Notes under the pieces: generated by a model | Databases searched by the model: none | Told to the model about the DNA's origin: nothing | Seen by the model: only the letters and a program-made list of their open reading frames with translations | Shown here: positions 17,028 to 25,483 of the stretch, in pieces | How positions within the stretch are numbered: position 1 is the stretch's first letter | Layout of the letters: every line of letters begins with the position of its first letter | Translations under genes and position numbers: made by a program | Source of the DNA: Vibrio sp. 10N | GTDB taxonomy: Bacteria > Pseudomonadota > Gammaproteobacteria > Enterobacterales > Vibrionaceae | Reading direction: 5' to 3' | NCBI RefSeq assembly: GCF_036245475.1 | Contig: NZ_BTPM01000002.1 | Location: forward strand, 248,001 to 312,000 | Length of the DNA: 64,000 nt

Positions 17028-18038
17028 ATGGAGCAGCTCTATTCCTCTCTATTTATCATGGTATTGGGTGTAGCCAGTTGTGTGGTCTACTTTGTTGGCA
17101 GCAACTTTTTACTCACGATTATTTTCCCTACTAAAAACGTCACCAATCAAACGATGGCGAAGAACCTTAGGCGTGCTGCGGCGATCCGTCCATGGCTGTT
17201 TTTAGGGCCAGCACTCGCGTTTTTGACTCTATATCTTATCTATCCTGTCTTTGAATCCTTGTATTTGTCACTGCACGATCGAAATGGGGATAAATTCGTT
17301 GGGATGGGGAACTACACTTGGCTTTTCAAAGATCCAGAGTTTAGAGAGTCTTTATTTAACAACCTGTTGTGGCTACTTGTTGTGCCAGCAGCATCGACGT
17401 TTTTCGGTTTGGTGATTGCAGCGCTTACCGATAAAGTGAGCTGGGGAAGCATCGCTAAGAGTTTAGTCTTTATGCCAATGGCGATCTCCTTCATTGGTGC
17501 GTCGATCATTTGGAAATTTGTCTATGACTATCGTGCTCCTGGCTCAGAACAAATAGGGATATTGAACGCCATCGTTGAAGCGTTTGGAGGCACAGCGCAA
17601 GCTTGGATAACCATCCCGTTTTGGAACAACTTCTTTTTGATGGTCATCCTTATTTGGATTCAGACCGGCTTTGCCATGGTGATTTTGGCTGCTGCGCTGC
17701 GAGGCGTTCCTGAAGAAACCGTCGAAGCTGCCATTCTTGATGGCGCTAATGGTGTGCAGATTTTCTTTAAAATTTTGATCCCTCAGATATGGGGCACGAT
17801 AGCCGTGGTGTGGACCACGATCACCATCTTGGTACTCAAAGTTTTCGATATTGTTCTTGCGATGACCAACGGCCAGTGGAGTACTCAGGTGCTCGCGAAC
17901 ATGATGTTTGACTGGATGTTTCGTGGTGGCGGTGACTTTGGTCGCGGTGCGGCGATCGCCGTTATCATCATGGTCGCAGTGGTACCAGTTATGGTTTGGA
18001 ATATGCGTCAGGCCAGTATGCAAATGGAGGACAGATAA
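17028..18038 (+). CDS. aglF: Alpha-glucoside ABC transporter permease, AglF type
   Basis: 336 residues. The start at 17028 is an ATG with GAGG upstream; the preceding GTG is less likely. An extra N-terminal hydrophobic segment is followed by the usual permease core (RPWLFLGPALAFLTLYLIYP) with about six more helices. The EAA loop that docks to the ATPase is visible as EETVEAAILDGANGVQIFFKILIP. Inner-membrane subunit working with the next gene. Its stop overlaps the start of the second permease by one base. Confidence 0.9.
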   Translation: MEQLYSSLFIMVLGVASCVVYFVGSNFLLTIIFPTKNVTNQTMAKNLRRAAAIRPWLFLGPALAFLTLYLIYPVFESLYLSLHDRNGDKFVGMGNYTWLFKDPEFRESLFNNLLWLLVVPAASTFFGLVIAALTDKVSWGSIAKSLVFMPMAISFIGASIIWKFVYDYRAPGSEQIGILNAIVEAFGGTAQAWITIPFWNNFFLMVILIWIQTGFAMVILAAALRGVPEETVEAAILDGANGVQIFFKILIPQIWGTIAVVWTTITILVLKVFDIVLAMTNGQWSTQVLANMMFDWMFRGGGDFGRGAAIAVIIMVAVVPVMVWNMRQASMQMEDR

Positions 18039-19237
18039 TGACAAGCAAAGTTGCTGCCTCTTCATCGACCAAGCCAGATAGCGCCAAGTTGAGTATCAGT
18101 CGACTCCGTCGCTCGCCGTTAACGATTCTGGTGCATTTATCTGTATTGCTCATCGTTATTTTATGGACGCTGCCGACCGCGGGTCTGCTGATTTCATCCT
18201 TTAGAGATAAAGATCAGCTGGCACTATCTGGCTGGTGGACTTCGCTAACGGCATCAGAACAAAATTTGGTCGCTCGAACGGATAACCCGGATACGCAAGT
18301 AAAATCAGGTGATGTTTACGTGCTTTCTGGGCAGTTATTGGTTAACGACGCTCCGACCGAGATCATGGCGTTTGGTTTTTCGTCTCGAGAGCCGACCAAG
18401 TTCTTGCCAGGTGAAATCGCGGAAATGCGTAAAGGTGGAAAACTGACGGTTAGCGAAGATGGTCATTACAAGATGACCTCGCCAGAGCCTTTTACAGGTA
18501 AACGCGGCAAACGAATTTTCTACACTGCGGTTGTACCGCCAAAGTTCGGGTTAGATAACTATCGCGAGGTGTTAACGGCGGAAGGGATAGGACGTTCGTT
18601 CGTGAACTCACTTACTGTCACCATTCCTGCCACTATCATACCCATCCTTATTGCAGCCTACGCTGCGTACGCTTTGTCATGGATGAAAATGCCGGGGCGA
18701 AACTTATTGATTGCTCTGGTCGTTGGCCTACTTGTGGTGCCCTTGCAGATGTCTTTGATCCCTTTGCTGCGGCTGTACAACGATATTGGCGCTTTCTTTG
18801 GTGTCGGGGCTAAAACCTATCTTGGAATATGGTTAGCGCACACAGGCTTTGGTTTGCCTCTGGCGATTTATTTGCTGCGGAATTACATCTCTAGTTTGCC
18901 ACGAGAAATTATCGAGTCTGCGAAGGTGGACGGGGCGACTGACTTTGAAATCTTTATGAGAATAGTACTGCCACTGTCGTTTCCGGCATTGGCCTCATTC
19001 GGTATTTTCCAGTTCTTATGGGTGTGGAATGACTTACTAGTGGCAACGGTGTTCTTGGGGACAGGTGAAGAGCATATGGTATTGACCGCACGACTGCGTG
19101 AACTATTGGGCTCACGTGGTGGTAATTGGGAGATATTAACGGCATCGGCCTTCGTCTCGATAGCGGTGCCATTGGGCGTGTTCTTCGCACTTCAACGATA
19201 TCTGGTGCGTGGACTACTTTCTGGTTCTGTTAAGTAA
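18038..19237 (+). CDS. aglG: Alpha-glucoside ABC transporter permease, AglG type
   Basis: 399 residues from the ATG at 18038, which overlaps the previous stop (TAATG) and has GGAGG just upstream. After the first helix it carries a long periplasmic loop of about 130 residues, as in AglG proteins, then five further helices. The EAA loop is REIIESAKVDGATDFEIFMRIVLP. It pairs with AglF in the inner membrane. The overlap implies coupled, equimolar translation. Confidence 0.9.
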   Translation: MTSKVAASSSTKPDSAKLSISRLRRSPLTILVHLSVLLIVILWTLPTAGLLISSFRDKDQLALSGWWTSLTASEQNLVARTDNPDTQVKSGDVYVLSGQLLVNDAPTEIMAFGFSSREPTKFLPGEIAEMRKGGKLTVSEDGHYKMTSPEPFTGKRGKRIFYTAVVPPKFGLDNYREVLTAEGIGRSFVNSLTVTIPATIIPILIAAYAAYALSWMKMPGRNLLIALVVGLLVVPLQMSLIPLLRLYNDIGAFFGVGAKTYLGIWLAHTGFGLPLAIYLLRNYISSLPREIIESAKVDGATDFEIFMRIVLPLSFPALASFGIFQFLWVWNDLLVATVFLGTGEEHMVLTARLRELLGSRGGNWEILTASAFVSIAVPLGVFFALQRYLVRGLLSGSVK

Positions 19238-19285
19238 GCAGTTCCTGATTCAACGATGTGACTGATTTTAGATGAGATTAGTGAA

Positions 19286-20377
19286 ATGACAGGATTATCT
19301 TTAACAAACGTTAAAAAATCATACGGTGAAACTCAGGTACTGCAAGGGATTGATCTTGATATCAAGCAGGGGGAGTTTGTTGTATTCGTTGGCCCATCAG
19401 GCTGTGGAAAATCGACACTACTGCGGATGATTGCCGGGCTTGAGGAGATTACCTCTGGTGAAGTGTGTATTGAAGGTGCAAGGGTTAACGAGCTCCCAGC
19501 GGCGATGCGTGGTATCGCGATGGTTTTTCAAACCTATGCACTTTATCCACACATGACAGTGTACGACAACATGGCTTTTGCGATGCGAATTGCCAAGGAG
19601 TCAAAGGAGGCGATCCATGAACGCGTAATGGAAGCGGCACGTATGCTCCAACTTGAGCCTTACCTTGATCGCTTACCAAAGGCATTGTCTGGTGGACAAA
19701 GACAGCGTGTAGCGATTGGACGGGCGATTGTAAGACAGCCCAAAGTGTTTTTATTCGATGAGCCGTTGTCTAATTTAGACGCTGCGCTGCGTGTTCAAAC
19801 CCGAATCGAAATCGCCAATCTTAAAGAAGCACTCACCGAGACCACCATGATCTACGTGACGCACGATCAGGTTGAAGCGATGACTCTGGCAGACCGAATC
19901 GTTGTGCTTTCTGCTGGGCGAATTGAGCAAGTCGGCACACCACTTGAATTGTATACCGACCCCGCCAACGTCTTTGTTGCACAGTTTATTGGCTCTCCCG
20001 CCATGAATATTAGTAAGGCGTTTATGGAGAAAACGGGAGAAACCTCGCTGGTAACGGCAGAAAGTGGTCATAACATTGAAGTGCCAGTGCCCTCACAAGC
20101 GTCTGCCGCTGGCGCTGAACTACAATTGGGCATTCGCCCTGAAGATTTTCTGGTTGCTGAGCCTGCCGATGCACTGATGTCCGGCAAGGTACTGTTTGTG
20201 GAATCATTAGGTGAGGTTACCCTGCTTCACGTCAGAGTCGAAGGGCATGAAGAAGCCGTAGTGGCGAAGCTGCCTGGCATTTTGGATTTCCATAAGGGAG
20301 AAGAGATCTACCTGAAAGCGGACCCTGAAAAAATCCATTTGTTTAATAAAGAAGGCATTTCCCTTAAGCACTTATAA
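19286..20377 (+). CDS. aglK: Sugar ABC transporter ATP-binding protein (AglK/MalK type)
   Basis: 363 residues. Walker A GPSGCGKST, Q loop MVFQTYALYPHM, signature LSGGQRQRVAIGRAI, Walker B VFLFDEPLSNLD and switch THDQVEAMTLADR are all intact. The C-terminal 120 residues form the regulatory TOBE/OB domain found in MalK-type ATPases (ELQLGIRPEDF). It powers the AglFG permease and may also sense glucose PTS status, as MalK does, but this is only family knowledge. Last gene of the operon; a terminator follows at 20401. Confidence 0.92.
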   Translation: MTGLSLTNVKKSYGETQVLQGIDLDIKQGEFVVFVGPSGCGKSTLLRMIAGLEEITSGEVCIEGARVNELPAAMRGIAMVFQTYALYPHMTVYDNMAFAMRIAKESKEAIHERVMEAARMLQLEPYLDRLPKALSGGQRQRVAIGRAIVRQPKVFLFDEPLSNLDAALRVQTRIEIANLKEALTETTMIYVTHDQVEAMTLADRIVVLSAGRIEQVGTPLELYTDPANVFVAQFIGSPAMNISKAFMEKTGETSLVTAESGHNIEVPVPSQASAAGAELQLGIRPEDFLVAEPADALMSGKVLFVESLGEVTLLHVRVEGHEEAVVAKLPGILDFHKGEEIYLKADPEKIHLFNKEGISLKHL

Positions 20378-20400
20378 GCCAAGCTATCGACAATCGCAAA

Positions 20401-20424
20401 GCTCTCGCATCGCCGAGAGCTTTT
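20401..20424 (+). terminator. Rho-independent terminator of the agl transporter operon
   Basis: Hairpin arms GCTCTCG and CGAGAGC with a 6-base loop, followed by TTTT. Confidence 0.75.
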
Positions 20425-20517
20425 GGGTTTCAGTCCGAGATTTCAATAGTGCTAACATCTTTCCGACAAATAGAATAAGATACACGCCCTTTACCCAGCA
20501 CTGAGCCACTTTTTGTA

Positions 20518-21768
20518 ATGACAGATAACACACCGCAAGCGACATTTGCCAGCCTTGGCCTGATTCCAACTTTAGTCGAACGACTAGAAGCGTTGGAATA
20601 TAGCCAACCGACGCCAATTCAATCTCACACTATTCCTCATGTGCTTGAAGGGCGAGATATTGTTGGTGGTGCCAATACTGGCTCTGGTAAGACAGCTGCG
20701 TTTGCGTTGCCGATCCTTCAAAAGATCTGTCAGCAAGATACGTCAGCGAGTCGTCGTGGTAACTATGTGTCTCATCTGATTTTGGTTCCAACTCGTGAGT
20801 TGGCATCGCAAGTTGCTTACAACGTTAAATCTTACTCGTACCACCTAAGAGATAAAATCAAAACGGTCGCTGTATTTGGTGGCGTTTCGGTGAACCCTCA
20901 AATGCTAGCACTTCGTGGTGGAGCAGACGTAATTGTTGCCACTCCGGGGCGCCTGTTGGATCTAGTTTCAAGCAACGCCGTCAAGTTGGACCAAGTAAAA
21001 ACACTTGTCCTTGATGAAGCAGACCGTATGTTGAGTCTTGGTTTCACCGAGGAACTCAACAAGATTCTTGCACTACTGCCAGAGAAGAAACAGACGCTTC
21101 TCTTTTCTGCCACTTTCCCTGAAAAAGTAACTAGCCTGGCTAAGGGTTTATTGAATGACCCTATTGAAGTGCAGCTACAAAGTGCGGAAACCAGTACCTT
21201 GGTTCAGCGCGTATTTAGTGTCAACAAAGGCCAGAAGACAGCTGTGCTTGCGCACCTAATTAAACAGCACCAGTGGCGACAAACATTGATTTTTGTTAAC
21301 GCTAAAAACGCGTGTAACCACTTGGCGCAAAAACTGTCGAAACGTGGCATCACCGCGGAGGTTTTCCATGGTGACAAAGGACAAGGCGCCCGTACTCGTG
21401 TTCTTGACGGCTTTAAGTCTGGTGAGATCCAAGTGCTAATCGCGACCGACATTGCAGCGCGTGGTTTGGATATAGAAAAACTGCCTGTGGTGATTAACTT
21501 TGATCTTCCACGTAGCCCTGCTGATTATATGCACCGCATTGGACGCAGTGGTCGCGCGGGTGAAGTTGGTCTGGGATTGTCTTTGATTGATTATGATGAC
21601 TACCACCACTTTAAAGTGATCGAGAAGAAAAATAAGTTCCAGCTTGAGCGTGAGCAGGTAGAGGGCTTTGAAGTGGAAGACGATCAAAGTGAAGCGTATT
21701 TTGCTCCTATGAAACCGCGTGCAAAACCGGAAGGCACGGGTAAAAAGAAGAATAAGCGCAACCGCTAA
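20518..21768 (+). CDS. DEAD-box ATP-dependent RNA helicase, RhlE-like
   Basis: 416 residues. All core motifs are present: Q motif PTPIQSHTIP, motif I GANTGSGKT, Ia PTRELA, motif II DEAD, motif III SAT, and motif VI HRIGRSGRAG. The tail is short and lysine-rich (KPEGTGKKKNKRNR), as in RhlE-type helicases that remodel ribosomal or structured RNA, often in the cold. The reading begins at the only suitable ATG, though its ribosome site is weak. Monocistronic, bounded by terminators on both sides. Confidence 0.93.
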   Translation: MTDNTPQATFASLGLIPTLVERLEALEYSQPTPIQSHTIPHVLEGRDIVGGANTGSGKTAAFALPILQKICQQDTSASRRGNYVSHLILVPTRELASQVAYNVKSYSYHLRDKIKTVAVFGGVSVNPQMLALRGGADVIVATPGRLLDLVSSNAVKLDQVKTLVLDEADRMLSLGFTEELNKILALLPEKKQTLLFSATFPEKVTSLAKGLLNDPIEVQLQSAETSTLVQRVFSVNKGQKTAVLAHLIKQHQWRQTLIFVNAKNACNHLAQKLSKRGITAEVFHGDKGQGARTRVLDGFKSGEIQVLIATDIAARGLDIEKLPVVINFDLPRSPADYMHRIGRSGRAGEVGLGLSLIDYDDYHHFKVIEKKNKFQLEREQVEGFEVEDDQSEAYFAPMKPRAKPEGTGKKKNKRNR

Positions 21769-21853
21769 TATAATGTAGCCGCGACCTTAATTGCGCGCTG
21801 AAGAGGTGATTGGGTCGACCTCGTCAGTTCAATCGCTTGTCAACATTTTTGAA

Positions 21854-21885
21854 GCCTTACTTGATGCGTCAAGTAAGGCTTTTTG
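21854..21885 (+). terminator. Rho-independent terminator after the DEAD-box helicase
   Basis: Perfect 11-base arms GCCTTACTTGA and TCAAGTAAGGC around TGCG, followed by a T run. Confidence 0.9.
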
Positions 21886-22034
21886 TCGTTCAAGACCGCG
21901 TGTTTTATTGGGTTTGTTACCGCTTCCATCAATCGCATTATCCCCAGATTGGGGGATAGGGACATCGATTTAATCAGATTAACATTGTTTTCATATCGTT
22001 AAGCAATTGTGAATGACTAAAGGTGAGTGGTGGC

Positions 22035-22820
22035 ATGGAAAGTAATGCAGATTTAGAACAATATTATGAGTCATACGGTGAAGGACGTCCGATTGTAATG
22101 ATCCATGGTTCTTATGCTACCACGTCGACTTGGAAGCGAATGCTGCCGCTTATTCCACAAGGACACCGTTGTATTCTGATTAAACTGCCTGGCCATGGTG
22201 GTGCTTTGCAGCCAAATGATTTCGATTGCGCTAAGGTGGAAACTGAACTTAGCATTATTGAGGCGATTATTGCGAAAGAGTGCGACGAGCCAATCCATTT
22301 AGTGGGCCACTCTTATGGTGGCGTTGTTGCATTAGCTTTGGCATTAAAGAAACAGGTAAAACTTGCAAAGCTGAGTTTATTTGAGCCAGTGGCAACATGG
22401 GTTCTCGAGCTGGAAAACGATCGCCCTATGATGAAGGCCGTGGATGATTTCTTGCAAGATTACTTGTTGTCAGTAAAGCAAAACCAAGATGAAGCGTGCG
22501 GTAAGGTGATCGATTTTTGGAGTGGGCGGAGTGAATTTGCTCACTTTCCAGATAATGTAAAAAGCATGATGGCGACGCTAGTGAAAAACAACGTACGCCA
22601 TTGGGATATTTGCACCACCTTTCCTGAAGAAGGCTTTGACCTTGTTTCAATGGAGGTGCCGACAAATATCGTGTTCGGAAGCCAGTCTAATGCAGTGGCT
22701 CATGCCATCGCCGGCCACCTTAATAATTTGCTCCCTAACACGCGGTGTACGGAAATCAATGGCGCAAGTCATGGCTTAGTCGGTAGCCATGCTAATGCCT
22801 GTGTTCAGGCTATGTTTTAA
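22035..22820 (+). CDS. Alpha/beta hydrolase
   Basis: About 261 residues from the ATG at 22035 (a GTG at 22023 is possible). The oxyanion segment MIHGSYATTSTW, the nucleophile elbow GHSYGG with Ser93, and the C-terminal His in GASHGLVG are visible, so a working Ser-His-acid triad is likely. No signal peptide, so cytoplasmic. Substrate unknown; esterases, lactonases and C-C hydrolases all share these features. Convergent with the VF530 gene. Confidence 0.82.
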   Translation: MESNADLEQYYESYGEGRPIVMIHGSYATTSTWKRMLPLIPQGHRCILIKLPGHGGALQPNDFDCAKVETELSIIEAIIAKECDEPIHLVGHSYGGVVALALALKKQVKLAKLSLFEPVATWVLELENDRPMMKAVDDFLQDYLLSVKQNQDEACGKVIDFWSGRSEFAHFPDNVKSMMATLVKNNVRHWDICTTFPEEGFDLVSMEVPTNIVFGSQSNAVAHAIAGHLNNLLPNTRCTEINGASHGLVGSHANACVQAMF

Positions 22821-22841
22821 TATCACAGTGGACTGTTGATA

Positions 22842-22864
22842 CCCACCCCGGAACTTACGGGGTG
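22842..22864. terminator. GC-rich hairpin between convergent genes
   Basis: Arms CCACCCCG and CGGGGTGG around a 7-base loop lie between the convergent hydrolase and VF530 genes. There is no long T run on either strand. Confidence 0.5.
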
Positions 22865-22935
22865 GCATGACTGTGTTTGGACTGCCAAGGTCGGCGCGGT
22901 GCAGGGCGCCGACGTAATTTACGAGCCGTGCAGTA

Positions 22936-23367
22936 CTACCGACGCGTCTGACGCCCTCGTCCTGAGCGTTGTTTAAATGCAGAGGCCGCTTTAGCCTGCG
23001 ATTTCAAAATCGACTCTACGGTGAGTGGCATTGGCTCTTTAGGCTCAAGACCATGAGGGAAGGTACGTGCTCTAGGTGGCAAATCGTATTCTTCAGCGCT
23101 CGCTCGTGGCATGCGCTTAAAGCGATACAGGTAAAAGTTCTCTAGCTTTTCTCTTGCCCATTCGGTTTTTTTCAAATACTTCACGCTACTTGCAATGGAA
23201 GGCTTGGTGTTAAAGCAGTTGAAACGCATTGCCGTATCCAGAATGTCCCAGCCATAAAAATCCACCAACTCTTGCAACATGGTTTCTAGTTTTAGTCCAT
23301 GAAGTGGGTTGTTTCGTTGCAGTTCAATTCTTTCTTCGTCAGTCATCATTTTAGCGGTCTCACTCAT
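22936..23367 (-). CDS. VF530-family (DUF2132) DNA-binding protein
   Basis: 143 residues. The VF530 core spans about 20-80: NPLHGLKLETMLQELVDFYGW, FNCFNTKPSIASSVKYLKKT and WAREKLENFYLYRFKR. The family was structurally described from Vibrio fischeri and proposed to bind DNA. Unlike the shortest members it carries a C-terminal extension of about 60 residues ending in a basic SGRGRQTRR tail, which fits nucleic-acid contact. The exact start is uncertain, because several Met codons lie close together and no good ribosome site is seen. Confidence 0.8.
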   Translation of the reverse strand: MSETAKMMTDEERIELQRNNPLHGLKLETMLQELVDFYGWDILDTAMRFNCFNTKPSIASSVKYLKKTEWAREKLENFYLYRFKRMPRASAEEYDLPPRARTFPHGLEPKEPMPLTVESILKSQAKAASAFKQRSGRGRQTRR

Positions 23368-23459
23368 CAATGGGCGGAGTTTAGCAAACTCCGCGCTGTC
23401 GAGGTAATTATAACGTTATCTAGAGGTTGTTTATTGTGACGCTGTGATTATAGGTGTGC

Positions 23460-23975
23460 TCAACCCGCTTTCACTTTTAAACGGTTCTTATTGTCTCGAT
23501 TGGCAATGACTTGCTGATGATCGTCAATCGTCCCAATTGTTTTCGCCAAGCGGTCATACAGAACCACATTGACGGTCGCAGCAAGGTTCATGCAGCCATT
23601 CGTCGGCACGTAAACGACGTGATGCGCTTTGTCTACAAGTGCTTGTGGTAAAGAACCATCCTCGGGCCCGAACACATACATGGCCTTTTTAGGGTGCTCA
23701 AAACGGGGTAGGGAGCTAGCACCTACGGCAAATTCGATACATACGACTTCAACATCATCCGCCAAGTCCGCGGTGAGATCGTCTTTTTCCACCAACGCAA
23801 TTCGATCTTGAATGTTCTGGGTATCGGTTTGGAATTTTACAGCACGGCTGTATCGCGTGCCGTTATAGCGCACTTCATTCGCGCTGTAGCACCCAGCGGC
23901 ACGCATGACGGCGCCAACATTGGTCGGACTTTTGGGATTATGAAGGCCAATAACGACCGGGGACTCTGTTGTCAT
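23460..23975 (-). CDS. SpoU/TrmH-family RNA 2'-O-methyltransferase
   Basis: 171 residues forming a single SPOUT domain. Motif 1 is HNPKSPTNVGAVMRAAGC, motif 2 is MYVFGPEDGSLPQALV, and motif 3 is YVPTNGCMNLAATVNVVLYDR. This size lacks the N-terminal substrate-binding domain of TrmH or RlmB, as in TrmL-like enzymes, which modify tRNA. The target RNA cannot be assigned. Divergent from the RND efflux operon across 335 bases. Confidence 0.87.
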   Translation of the reverse strand: MTTESPVVIGLHNPKSPTNVGAVMRAAGCYSANEVRYNGTRYSRAVKFQTDTQNIQDRIALVEKDDLTADLADDVEVVCIEFAVGASSLPRFEHPKKAMYVFGPEDGSLPQALVDKAHHVVYVPTNGCMNLAATVNVVLYDRLAKTIGTIDDHQQVIANRDNKNRLKVKAG

Positions 23976-24310
23976 TGCTATGGTTCTGCTTACTTACTGT
24001 CTTTTCTGGGAGGAGGAAGGCCCTCAAGGTGGGGCGGATTATGGCTTTAATATCTCTAAAGTGCTAGGGCTGGATAGCACAAATTTTGGTTGGAAGAATT
24101 TTTTGGGTGTGTGCTTTCGAGGGGGAGCCCGAAAGCCGAGCCAACTTATATCTCTGTGTTGATTGATCATTCGTCGCAGTTTTTGTTAACGCTACTTAAG
24201 CTATTAATTCAATTCATGATTTTCCTTGAGTACTGCACGGTTATTTCCTGTTTATAGTCTAAACTCTAAAGATTAGTTTTTTATATAAATATCAAAAACA
24301 AGGATTGTCT
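23976..24310. promoter_or_regulatory. Divergent region with two hairpins upstream of the RND operon
   Basis: Two inverted repeats are seen: GTGCTA/TAGCAC at 24061-24080, and GCTTTCG/CGAAAGC at 24113-24136. Neither is followed by a T run. They could be leader structure or regulator sites for either gene. The AAGGA ribosome site of the adaptor gene is at the right edge. Confidence 0.4.
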
Positions 24311-25474
24311 ATGTCTTACTTTCCCAAAGCAGATGGTGTCATTGCGAAAGGACTCATCGTTGCGCTACCTCTACTCTTTCTATCAGGATGTGAAAAAACT
24401 GTCGAAGCCCCTCCTGCGGTAAAACCTAGCGTTAAAGTTCTTGAAGTCACCATGAAAGCAATCACGCCTAGTGAAGAGTTTGTGGGACGTACAGAAGCGA
24501 CGCAAGATATCGAATTAAAAGCGAAAGTAAGGGGGAATCTCCTCAAGGCCTATTTTGAAGAGGGCAGCATGGTGGAAGAGGGCCAGCTGCTTTTCGAAAT
24601 TGATCCGGAGCAATATGAAGCAGCACTTAAGTCGTCAAAGGCACTCGTCGCTCAGTCTCGTGCCGCTTATGACACCGCCGTTCGTAACTTTAAACGTGGT
24701 GAAGGGCTGATTAAAGATAAGTACATCAGTCAAGCGGATTACGACAACCTGTTATCGGCCAAGCTGCAAAATGCCGCGGCACTTCAGAGCGCCAATGCCG
24801 AGTTAGACAATGCTAAGTTGGAGCTAGGTTACACCAAGATCCACGCCCCTTTTGCAGGAAGAATCGGTCGTGCAGAAGTATTTTCCGGTGACCTCATCAT
24901 TCCTGAGCAAACTGAAATGGTGAATTTGGTACAGATGGAGCCGATTTGGGTTAACTTCCAGCTTCCTGAAAAAGTGATCATTAACGCACAAAAAGCAGCT
25001 CGTACCGCTGAGCATCAATATAAGATTGAAGATCTTCCAGTCAAATTACGATTTCCAGATGGCTCCATGTTTGAAGAAACCGGCATGATTGACTTTATAG
25101 ATAACCGAGTGGATGCAACAACCGGTACCTTGGCCGTTCGTGCCGAGTTTGCGAATAGCGAACACCTTATCGTTCCTGGGCTGTATGTGACGGCCATTAT
25201 TGAAGCGCCAGAAGTTCAAGAGGTGATGCTGATCCCCCAACGTGCCGTTCAAGAAGATCAGCAAGGTCGTTATGTTTTAACGGTCAATAGCGAAAACGTC
25301 GTCAAACGTAAGAACGTTACTTTGGGTAAACGATATGGCGTTGACTGGGAGCTTGAAGAAGGCTTAGAAAAAGGTGAGCTGGTCATAACAGAAGGGCTGC
25401 AAAAAGCCCGCGTAGGTGCTGAAGTCGAGTACGAGATGGATACCGTACAGCCTTTTGATGAAAACGACTCCTAA
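24311..25474 (+). CDS. RND efflux periplasmic adaptor lipoprotein
   Basis: 387 residues. A lipoprotein signal ends in LSGC (Cys27), so it is anchored to the inner membrane. The membrane-fusion-protein order is seen: beta-barrel start SVKVLEVTMKAITPSEEFVG, lipoyl half ELKAKVRGNLLKAYFEEGSMV, a helical hairpin at about 100-170, the second lipoyl half YTKIHAPFAGRIGRAEV, and barrel and membrane-proximal domains. It links the RND pump to an outer-membrane TolC-like channel, which is not encoded here. Operon with the pump, 9 bases away. Confidence 0.92.
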   Translation: MSYFPKADGVIAKGLIVALPLLFLSGCEKTVEAPPAVKPSVKVLEVTMKAITPSEEFVGRTEATQDIELKAKVRGNLLKAYFEEGSMVEEGQLLFEIDPEQYEAALKSSKALVAQSRAAYDTAVRNFKRGEGLIKDKYISQADYDNLLSAKLQNAAALQSANAELDNAKLELGYTKIHAPFAGRIGRAEVFSGDLIIPEQTEMVNLVQMEPIWVNFQLPEKVIINAQKAARTAEHQYKIEDLPVKLRFPDGSMFEETGMIDFIDNRVDATTGTLAVRAEFANSEHLIVPGLYVTAIIEAPEVQEVMLIPQRAVQEDQQGRYVLTVNSENVVKRKNVTLGKRYGVDWELEEGLEKGELVITEGLQKARVGAEVEYEMDTVQPFDENDS

Positions 25475-25483
25475 GGACAAGTT

